DNA of 6,737 bases, from assembly GCA_025455795.1 (NCBI GenBank), contig JALOLW010000235.1, forward strand, positions 1-6,737, written 5' to 3'. The notes beneath the pieces are model-generated. The model was not told the origin of the DNA, did no database searches, and saw only the letters and a list, made by a program, of their open reading frames with translations. Positions 1 through 5,229 of this stretch are shown piece after piece. Each line of letters begins with the position of its first letter. The stretch's first letter is position 1. The translations under genes were made by a program, and so were the position numbers. This DNA is from Spirosomataceae bacterium (GTDB taxonomy: Bacteria > Bacteroidota > Bacteroidia > Cytophagales > Spirosomataceae).

Positions 1-29
1 CAAAACAATTTTACAAGAACTTGAAAAAA

Positions 30-79
30 ATTGCTACATACATAGCAATCGCCCCGTGACATACACAGTCATGTGGGCG
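30..79. repeat. Two abutting stem-loops (structured intergenic element)
   Basis: Stem-loop A has arms 30-36 (attgcta) and 43-49 (tagcaat), a perfect 7-bp stem with a 6-base loop. Stem-loop B begins at the very next base: arm 50-60 (cgccccgtgac) pairs with 68-79 (gtcatgtgggcg), giving 11 pairs including one G-T, with T74 bulged and a 7-base loop. A GC-rich stretch at 80-90 follows, in sharp contrast to the AT-rich DNA on both sides. The complementarity is read directly from the sequence. What the element is remains inference: a dispersed Bacteroidota intergenic repeat, the end of a hairpin-type (IS200/IS605- or REP-like) element, or a terminator for the minus-strand gene that stops at 89. Against a simple terminator, stem B, the one nearer that gene, is followed in the minus direction by stem A, not by a T tract. 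No second copy occurs in the window. Confidence 0.5.
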
Positions 80-88
80 ACGGCGGGC

Positions 89-277
89 CTACACAAAAAA
101 CAGGTTGACGATTATTGAAATTGTTTCAAAAACAAACATTTCTTCGTCTGATTTTAGCCTTCCTCCCCATGTAATATCGTAGGGTATGATTTTGAGAAGT
201 ATGAGAAAATGAAAAAATATGGCTAAAACAGCAATACCAATGAGAATGTAAAAAATAGATATTTTGCGGCTATTCAT
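89..277 (-). CDS. Small membrane protein, probably 3'-truncated
   Basis: The frame encodes 62 residues from the ATG at 277: a short basic N-terminus (NSRK), a hydrophobic segment at about residues 7-29, a polar loop with IPYDITWGGRLKSDEEM, and the start of a second hydrophobic segment (about 49-62) that runs straight into the TAG at 89. From memory, Bacteroidota proteins with this loop are roughly twice as long and have further membrane helices, so this copy appears to have lost its C-terminal half; that comparison was not checked by search. The frame is open upstream to 340, but the 277 start is preferred because it is preceded by A-rich tracts typical of Bacteroidota leaders and gives a normal membrane-protein N-terminus. 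Function unknown. It is far more AT-rich than the other genes here, fitting an accessory origin or decay. It may be a pseudogene. Confidence 0.5.
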   Translation of the reverse strand: MNSRKISIFYILIGIAVLAIFFHFLILLKIIPYDITWGGRLKSDEEMFVFETISIIVNLFFV

Positions 278-309
278 AATTTTGTTTTTTTTTAAATTTT
301 GTTTTTTTT

Positions 310-317
310 CAAAAATA
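310..317 (-). promoter_or_regulatory. Possible -7 box for the small membrane protein gene
   Basis: On the minus strand, 317 to 310 reads TATTTTTG, matching the Bacteroidota -7 consensus TAnnTTTG. It lies 33 bases ahead of the ATG at 277, which fits a short A-rich leader and agrees with choosing that start. No convincing -33 TTG element is seen at the usual spacing, and AT-rich DNA produces such matches by chance, so this is weak. Confidence 0.25.
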
Positions 318-363
318 GGAAATTCCCCAAAAATAATCACTTTTTTTAGTGTTAGAGTAGTAT

Positions 364-389
364 GTTACTCAAAACGTTTTGTGAGCAAC
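364..389. promoter_or_regulatory. Palindromic candidate operator upstream of the TlpA-like gene
   Basis: Positions 370-381 (caaaacgttttg) form a perfect 12-bp palindrome with a central CG. The symmetry continues outward imperfectly: left arm 364-375 is gttactcaaaac, and the reverse complement of the right arm 376-389 is gttgctcacaaaac, the same apart from one substitution and two extra bases. Palindromes centred on AACGTT are typical of LacI-family repressor operators, which is established for that family; its use here is inference. It lies 59 bases upstream of the chosen ATG at 440, in the gap between the divergent genes. No LacI-type regulator is encoded in the window. An imperfect hairpin in the leader RNA is the alternative reading. 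Confidence 0.3.
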
Positions 390-439
390 TCAACTTTTTC
401 TCTATGCCGATTGTTTCCTCATCAAAACCCATTTTTAGC

Positions 440-1672
440 ATGATCCCAATAAAAAAAAACCTTTTGTCAATCGTCATTTTGAGTATTTCCACTTTTGCTT
501 TTGCTCAAAAGTCGCTCCCTAAAAGCACGTGGCGCTCTGCGCTCCTGCGTGGTGACCATGAGATACCTTTTGGCCTCGACATCACCCCCAAAGCCAATGG
601 TAAGTATGAAGTTTTTGCCCTCAACGGGGCCGAGCGATTGGCCATGGACGAAGCCTATTTTGAGGGTGATTCGCTCCATATCCCAATGCTTATTTTCGAC
701 TCCGACTTGGTAGTTAAAGTGACTGATAATCAAATGAACGGTGTTTGGAAGAAAAGCCGAAACGGTGCATGGGTCAAGGCGTTGCCTTTCAAAGCCGATA
801 AAGGAGAAATGTATCATTTTGCCAAAACCTCCTCCCCCACCAAACACAACGTAACGGGCAAATACGCCACCTATTTCCAACGCCCCGAGCGACGCGATTC
901 GAGTTTTGCCGTCGGGGTTTTGGCGCAAACAGGCACCAAACTCGCGGGGACATTTCTCACGCCCACGGGCGACTACCGCTATTTGGCGGGCGATGTCGTG
1001 GGCGACAGCCTCTTTATGTCTTGCTATGACGGTTCTCACGCGTTTTTGTTCAAAGCCGCCATCACACCCAACGGCACCATCAAAGGCGGTTTTTGGTCGG
1101 GCATTTCGGGCTTTCAGCCGTTTGTTGCTCGCCGCGACGAGAAAGCTGCGTTGCCACCGCCCACGGCACTGACTTACCTCAAACCAGGCTACGACGCGGT
1201 CTCGTTCAGTTTTCCACAACCTGATGGCAAAATGATTTCGCTGCAAGACGAGCGGTATAAAAACAAAGTCGTAGTGCTGCAAATCTCAGGAACTTGGTGT
1301 CCCAACTGCATGGACGAAACGCGCTTTTTGGTGCCGTGGTACAACAAAAACACCGCCCGTGGCGTCGAAATCGTGGGCTTGTTTTTTGAGCGTTCGCCCG
1401 ATTTGAAAGTATCAGGCCCCAAAATTGAATTTATGACAAAGCGTTTTGGCATCCCCTACCCTACGGTTTTGGCGGGTACCAACGACGCCAACGCGGGCAA
1501 GGCTCTCCCGATGCTCAACGATATCAAAGGCTATCCCACGACGATTTTTATTGACAAAAAAGGCAAAGTCCGCGAAATACACACGGGCTTTTCTGGGCCC
1601 GGTACGGGCAAATATTACGATGAGTTTGTGGAAGATTTCAACCGATTAATCACTAAATTGCTGGCCGAATAA
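440..1672 (+). CDS. Secreted TlpA-family thioredoxin-like protein
   Basis: Predicted periplasmic thiol-disulfide oxidoreductase of 410 residues. Residues 1-23 form a signal peptide: KK, a hydrophobic core, then AFAQ with likely signal peptidase I cleavage after Ala; there is no lipobox Cys. Residues about 24-250 are an N-terminal extension, probably beta-rich, of the kind found in Cytophagales TlpA-like proteins; its role is unknown. The C-terminal thioredoxin fold carries the redox motif WCPNC (Trp286, Cys287, Cys290) and the cis-proline region GYPTT (Pro366) followed by a FIDKKGKV strand. The active site looks intact. The frame is open from 362 (26 extra residues), but the ATG at 440 gives a proper signal peptide and leaves the palindrome at 364-389 upstream. 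No Shine-Dalgarno is visible. A run of nine A (451-459) lies just after the start. The Uma2-family gene begins 7 bases after the stop, so the two are probably co-transcribed. The family assignment is strong; the physiological partner is unknown. Confidence 0.88.
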   Translation: MIPIKKNLLSIVILSISTFAFAQKSLPKSTWRSALLRGDHEIPFGLDITPKANGKYEVFALNGAERLAMDEAYFEGDSLHIPMLIFDSDLVVKVTDNQMNGVWKKSRNGAWVKALPFKADKGEMYHFAKTSSPTKHNVTGKYATYFQRPERRDSSFAVGVLAQTGTKLAGTFLTPTGDYRYLAGDVVGDSLFMSCYDGSHAFLFKAAITPNGTIKGGFWSGISGFQPFVARRDEKAALPPPTALTYLKPGYDAVSFSFPQPDGKMISLQDERYKNKVVVLQISGTWCPNCMDETRFLVPWYNKNTARGVEIVGLFFERSPDLKVSGPKIEFMTKRFGIPYPTVLAGTNDANAGKALPMLNDIKGYPTTIFIDKKGKVREIHTGFSGPGTGKYYDEFVEDFNRLITKLLAE

Positions 1673-1679
1673 ACTGACC

Positions 1680-2312
1680 ATGACGGCGACCCAACAAAAA
1701 ATCCCACGTGCTTCGCGCAAAATCCCCAAATACCTCATCTATGAACAGTGGGGCGGAAAAATCTATTACCGCAAAGGCTATCAAGATGTATTGAAAGGAA
1801 TCAAAACCCCCGAAGAAATCATGGGAAGTAGTGGATTACAGTCTGTTATTGTAGGTTATTTAATTGGTATTTTATTCACCAAATCTGTCCGACAAAAATA
1901 TTTTTTACTCACCAACGAGGCAGGTTTGCACTTGGCCAAACGCGAAAACATGGCGGGCGACGTGGCGATTTATGATAAGGCCGTCTTGCGCCCCGAAAAA
2001 GTCACGACCAAGTACCCCGACGTGCCGCCCAAAGTAGTGATAGAGGTGGACATTGAGGTAGAATTGAAGAAAGAAACCGAGTTGGATTATGTTTTTCGCA
2101 AATCAGCCCGATTGATGGAATTTGGCACCGAAAAAGTGATTTGGGCTTTCTCCAAAATTCAAAAAGTGTTTATTTTCGAGCCACACAAAGAACCCGTCAT
2201 CGTAAGTTGGGACAAAGATATTGACGTATTTGAGGGGGTATCTTTCAATATTGCTCAGTTTTTGGCCGAGGAAGGCATCCAAATTTCTACAACTGACGAA
2301 GGTAGAAGTTAA
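1680..2312 (+). CDS. Uma2-family (DUF820) restriction-endonuclease-fold protein
   Basis: A 210-residue protein at the usual length for Uma2 family members, which share the PD-(D/E)XK nuclease fold. Recognisable stretches: IPKYLIYEQWGGKIYYRKGY (14-33), the GSSGLQ helix start (49-54), AGDVAIYD with candidate metal-binding Asp94, PPKVVIEVDIEVE with Glu122, then a helix with Lys141 leading to FGTEKVIWAF and VFIFEP strands. The placing of Asp94 and Glu122 fits the family pattern; which Lys or Gln completes the active site cannot be fixed by eye. Such genes occur in many copies in Cytophagales, Cyanobacteria and Chloroflexota, and their cellular role is not settled. There is no signal peptide, so it is cytoplasmic, unlike its exported upstream neighbour, which ends 7 bases before. 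Functional linkage to that neighbour is doubtful. Membership of the family is secure; actual nuclease activity is inferred from the fold only. Confidence 0.85.
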   Translation: MTATQQKIPRASRKIPKYLIYEQWGGKIYYRKGYQDVLKGIKTPEEIMGSSGLQSVIVGYLIGILFTKSVRQKYFLLTNEAGLHLAKRENMAGDVAIYDKAVLRPEKVTTKYPDVPPKVVIEVDIEVELKKETELDYVFRKSARLMEFGTEKVIWAFSKIQKVFIFEPHKEPVIVSWDKDIDVFEGVSFNIAQFLAEEGIQISTTDEGRS

Positions 2313-2381
2313 AAAAAACACTCGACTTGCTTTTGATTACAAACTACAAATAGACCGTTTAGCGTTAATCCCTTTCTTTAC

Positions 2382-3272
2382 ATGAAACCAACCCTCTCGC
2401 GCCGCGACATCCTCAAAACCCTCGGTGCTACCACCGCGGCTATCGCTACTCCACTCATGGCGGAAGCCCACCAAGCGCCTCTCCAACTCAAAGGCAACAT
2501 CAAGCACTCGGTGAGCCGCTGGTGCTATGGCTCTATCCCGATGGAAGAGTTTTGCCAAGCCTGCAAAGACATGGGCATCTTGTCTATCGAACTCACAGGC
2601 CCCAAAGAATGGGCGGTGATGAAAAACTACGGTCTTACCTCGGCACTCGGACAGCCCGATGCGTGGCCTGATAAAATGGGATTGACCAACTGTTTCAACA
2701 ACCCCAAAAACCACGATGCACTCGTGGGACTTTACGAAAAGCTTATCCCAGAAGCGGCGGCGGTGGGTGTTACCAATCTGATTTGTTTTTCGGGCGACCG
2801 CAAGGGGCTGCCCGATTATCAGGGCTTGCTCAACTGCCAAAAAGGATTGAAGCGGGTGATGCCCATTGCCGAAAAACACGGCGTAACCCTCACGATGGAA
2901 TTGCTAAGTTCACGTGACAGTCACCCTGATTATCAATGCGACAACGTAGAATGGGGCGCGGTACTGTGTGAGATGGTAGGGTCAGAAAAGTTCAAGCTGC
3001 TCTACGACATCTTCCATATGCAAAGTATGAGTGGCGACCATATCCGCAACATCCGTAGGTATGGACAATACATCAGCCACTACCACACAGGCGGACACCC
3101 TGGGCGCAAAGAGATAGACGAAACGCAGGAGATTTATTATCCCGCCATCATCAAAGCCATCGTGGCAACGGGCTACAAAGGATACTTGGGACAGGAGTTT
3201 ATTCCTACGCCCAAAGACAAAGCGGGTATGCTCGAATCGCTCCGCAAATGCGTCGTACTTTGTGACGTGTAG
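2382..3272 (+). CDS. Tat-exported TIM-barrel isomerase, hydroxypyruvate isomerase family
   Basis: A 296-residue protein of the xylose-isomerase-like TIM-barrel superfamily, closest in style to hydroxypyruvate isomerase (Hyi/OtnI; hydroxypyruvate to tartronate semialdehyde). The N-terminus SRRDILKTLG is a twin-arginine signal (Arg7-Arg8) followed by a hydrophobic stretch ending around AEAHQ (27-31), so the enzyme is predicted to fold in the cytoplasm and be exported to the periplasm. The usual metal-binding set of the family is visible: Glu173 in TMELL, Asp209 in LYDIFH, His235 in HYHTGGHPGR, and Glu272 in GQEF. The barrel of about 266 residues matches cytoplasmic Hyi length. Substrate is uncertain: exported Bacteroidota and Planctomycetota relatives are usually annotated by this name without testing, and another sugar or keto acid is possible. 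It starts 69 bases after the Uma2 gene; that gap shows no clear promoter. The stem-loop at 3279-3311 ends the unit. Confidence 0.85.
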   Translation: MKPTLSRRDILKTLGATTAAIATPLMAEAHQAPLQLKGNIKHSVSRWCYGSIPMEEFCQACKDMGILSIELTGPKEWAVMKNYGLTSALGQPDAWPDKMGLTNCFNNPKNHDALVGLYEKLIPEAAAVGVTNLICFSGDRKGLPDYQGLLNCQKGLKRVMPIAEKHGVTLTMELLSSRDSHPDYQCDNVEWGAVLCEMVGSEKFKLLYDIFHMQSMSGDHIRNIRRYGQYISHYHTGGHPGRKEIDETQEIYYPAIIKAIVATGYKGYLGQEFIPTPKDKAGMLESLRKCVVLCDV

Positions 3273-3278
3273 CCAGTA

Positions 3279-3311
3279 AACTCCGCAAGGGCCTTGAACC
3301 CTTGCGGGGTT
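3279..3311. terminator. Bidirectional stem-loop terminator between convergent genes
   Basis: Arm 3279-3291 (aactccgcaaggg) pairs with 3299-3311 (cccttgcggggtt): 13 pairs with one G-T wobble and a 7-base loop. It sits between the stop of the plus-strand isomerase gene (3272) and the stop of the minus-strand CvfB-like gene, whose TAA at 3310-3312 lies in the outer part of the right arm. The T tract is weak on both sides, so intrinsic termination may be helped by other factors. Position and stem strength suit a shared terminator for both converging transcripts. Confidence 0.75.
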
Positions 3312-4152
3312 ATTGTTCTGATTCTAAATAAATCCCTTCCTCAGCGATTCTGATTTTTTTCTGCTTGTACAAGGCGCCTACGGCTTTTTTGAAGTTCTTT
3401 TTGCTCATTTCGAGGCGCGCATAAATCGCAATCGGCTTGCTGGCGTCAGTCAGGGGCAAGAAGCCGTTGTTCACTTCCAACACCGACAAAATCCGCTCAA
3501 CGTTGCCGTCAATGGCTTGGGTGTAGCCCAACGGTTGCAATGATACGTCAATGCCCTTATCGGCACGAATGTTTTTGATATAGGCTGTCACTTCGTCGCC
3601 AATGCGGAGCGATTGAAAAATCTCGTTGGCATAGACCAACCCACGGTAGCGGTGGTTGATGATGACATTGAAACCCAAATCACTGCGCTCATGCACGAGA
3701 ATGCTGACTTCTTGGCCTACTTCCAACTCAATATCTTCAAACTCTAAGTAGCGATTCACTTTGCACGAACCCACCAAACGCTCGGTTTTGGGGTCGAGGT
3801 AAAGATACACGATGCAGCGTTGACCTTCGCGGAGGCGTTGGGGTTGCTCACTAAACGGAATCAATAGGTGTTTTTCCAAACCCCATTCGGCAAATGCTCC
3901 TACCCGCGACACTGACACTATCTCCAAATACCCAAACTCGTGCAAGTACAAATAAGGCGTGAGCGTAGTCGCAATAACGCGGTCTTCGGAGTCTTTGTAA
4001 ATAAAAACTTCTATTTTTTCGTCTATGTCCAACCCTTCGGGAACGTACTTGTTGGGAAGGAGGAGTTCGTTGCCTTCGTCGTCGCCCAAGAAAAAACCCA
4101 CGCTCGTGGAGCGCAGGGCGGTGAGGGTATTTTTTTTGCCAATTTGGAACAT
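3310..4152 (-). CDS. cvfB: CvfB-like S1-domain RNA-binding protein
   Basis: A 280-residue cytoplasmic protein matching the CvfB/YitL family in length and architecture: three S1-type OB folds followed by a winged helix. Visible parts: a first S1-like domain at about 1-65; a second at about 70-135, with the S1-like GAFAEWGLEKHLLIPFSEQ (85-103); a third at about 140-210, with GFNVIINHRYRGLVYANEIF (160-179) and IDVSLQ (201-206); and a basic C-terminal winged helix (about 211-275) with KKNFKKAVGALYKQKKI. Family members bind RNA and influence virulence-factor expression in Staphylococcus; the role in Bacteroidota is not established. The ATG at 4152 lies 12 bases after the stop of the glycoside hydrolase gene, so it is probably the last gene of that transcript, but the function is housekeeping-like and not obviously linked. 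No Shine-Dalgarno is seen. Confidence 0.9.
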   Translation of the reverse strand: MFQIGKKNTLTALRSTSVGFFLGDDEGNELLLPNKYVPEGLDIDEKIEVFIYKDSEDRVIATTLTPYLYLHEFGYLEIVSVSRVGAFAEWGLEKHLLIPFSEQPQRLREGQRCIVYLYLDPKTERLVGSCKVNRYLEFEDIELEVGQEVSILVHERSDLGFNVIINHRYRGLVYANEIFQSLRIGDEVTAYIKNIRADKGIDVSLQPLGYTQAIDGNVERILSVLEVNNGFLPLTDASKPIAIYARLEMSKKNFKKAVGALYKQKKIRIAEEGIYLESEQ

Positions 4153-4164
4153 AAATGATGAAAT

Positions 4165-5229
4165 TTACTGTTTTCTAAAACCCAATTCTAACACTTTTTC
4201 GGCGGGTTTGGTTTGGGGTGAATACGCATCTAAGCCGTCGTGATGGTGGGGTTCGTACAAAAACCACTTCCAAAAAAATACCCCTGCCAACCACTTTTGC
4301 GGCCATACTTTTCCAAAAAACGCTTGATACGCATCGGCTTGGAGGGCGTAATTTTCGGGAGATTCCCGATAAGATTCCCAAGGTTTATCGGCGGTAAAAT
4401 CTACACTTCGGTAGCCGATTTCGGTAAAAAGTATGGGTTTTTGGTGTTTGGCCGCAAAGTTTTCAAGTTCTTCCAAATGCTTCGTCCAGCCGTTTTCGAG
4501 TGCCGCAACCGAAGGATGTTGCTCGGGTGAAAGGGGGAAGTACGCATCTACGCCGATGTAGTCAAGCGACTCCCAAAAAGGACTTTGGCGGTAATGCCCC
4601 CAGTTGTCGGCGTAGGTAAGTGGGCCACGATACACCTTTCGTACCTGTTGAATCAGCGACTGCCAAAACTGCGGGCGTTTGTCCACAAAGTTGTCCATTT
4701 CGGTACCAATGCAGTACATTTCTACGCCGAGGGAGTCGGCCACGCGGGCGTAAGTAAGCACATAGGCGGCAAAATCGCGCTCGTAGCTTTCCCAGTCGGC
4801 ATCAGTTTTCAAATCAAAATGCCCCGTATAAGCCCCACTCGCTACCCACACGTGCGGTTTGAGCATGACTTTCAGCCCTTTATCGTGCGCCATTTGGATG
4901 GTAGCACCCACGCCCGACACCGTCTCGCCCCACCAGTGTCCCTCGGTGCTAAATCTCAGACGTGGCTCGGAGGGTTTACAAAAACTGTACGGAATCACCG
5001 CCACCCACTCCGCACTCACGGCTTTGACCGATTCAAACGCCTGCTTCTCTATTTTTCGGGGAGGTGCCACCAAGTTCAATCCTTTGATTTTGGGGCCACT
5101 ATATACTGGCGGCGAAGGGCGTGAGCAAGAGACCGCTGACCAGAGCAACAGCACGTAGCTCACTTTCCAAAAGTAATGTACCTTCAGAAAGCTGCCCGCA
5201 AGGGTTTGTATTTTATTTTTTGAACACAT
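4165..5229 (-). CDS. GH113-like glycoside hydrolase lipoprotein
   Basis: A 354-residue TIM-barrel protein resembling glycoside hydrolase family 113, whose characterised members include beta-mannanases. The N-terminus has basic residues, a hydrophobic core (about 23-34) and a Cys35 in SAVSC, a weak but plausible lipobox (Ala at -3), suggesting a membrane-anchored, exported enzyme. Barrel landmarks: KGLNLVAPP (49-57, beta-1), VMLKPHVWV (121-129, beta-3), YCIGTEMDNF with candidate acid/base Glu177, DYIGVDAYFPL (223-233), PILFTEIGYRS with candidate nucleophile Glu270, and GVFFWKWFLYEP (316-327). The two glutamates at the ends of strands 4 and 7 fit a retaining clan GH-A-type mechanism. Substrate cannot be read from sequence. 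The ATG at 5229 is inside the last codons of the upstream phosphatase gene (17-base overlap), and no other in-frame start would keep the signal sequence, so translational coupling is likely. The hydrolase fold is well supported; the family number is less certain. Confidence 0.82.
   Translation of the reverse strand: MCSKNKIQTLAGSFLKVHYFWKVSYVLLLWSAVSCSRPSPPVYSGPKIKGLNLVAPPRKIEKQAFESVKAVSAEWVAVIPYSFCKPSEPRLRFSTEGHWWGETVSGVGATIQMAHDKGLKVMLKPHVWVASGAYTGHFDLKTDADWESYERDFAAYVLTYARVADSLGVEMYCIGTEMDNFVDKRPQFWQSLIQQVRKVYRGPLTYADNWGHYRQSPFWESLDYIGVDAYFPLSPEQHPSVAALENGWTKHLEELENFAAKHQKPILFTEIGYRSVDFTADKPWESYRESPENYALQADAYQAFFGKVWPQKWLAGVFFWKWFLYEPHHHDGLDAYSPQTKPAEKVLELGFRKQ

Noticed and set aside
1..120. 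Integron attC site at the left edge
   Set aside because: The structure is suggestive, but I find no RYYYAAC / GTTRRRY core pair at the ends of the hairpins, and no integron integrase is in the window.
278..340. Upstream extension of the small membrane-protein gene to the ATG at 340
   Set aside because: The extra 21 residues come largely from A/T homopolymer tracts (Lys, Asn, Phe) that look like an untranslated A-rich leader, and a -7-like box lies within them.
362..439. Earlier starts (362 or 404) for the TlpA-like protein
   Set aside because: They would add 26 or 12 residues with no signal-peptide character ahead of a clean KK-hydrophobic-AFAQ signal, and the 362 start would place the palindrome inside the coding region.
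467..1282. Long minus-strand open frame of 271 codons opposite the TlpA-like gene
   Set aside because: Its translation has no recognisable domain, while the plus frame has a signal peptide and an intact WCPNC thioredoxin site. It is an antisense by-product of codon bias.
2313..2381. Riboswitch, promoter or terminator in the gap between the Uma2 and isomerase genes
   Set aside because: The 69 bases contain an A tract right after the stop but no hairpin before it, no TAnnTTTG match, and no recognisable RNA motif.
2337..2879. Minus-strand open frame of 180 codons opposite the isomerase gene
   Set aside because: The plus-strand product has a Tat signal and all metal ligands; the minus translation shows no family features.
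4585..5124. Plus-strand open frame of 179 codons opposite the glycoside hydrolase gene
   Set aside because: Antisense shadow of a gene with clear barrel motifs and catalytic glutamates; no independent evidence.
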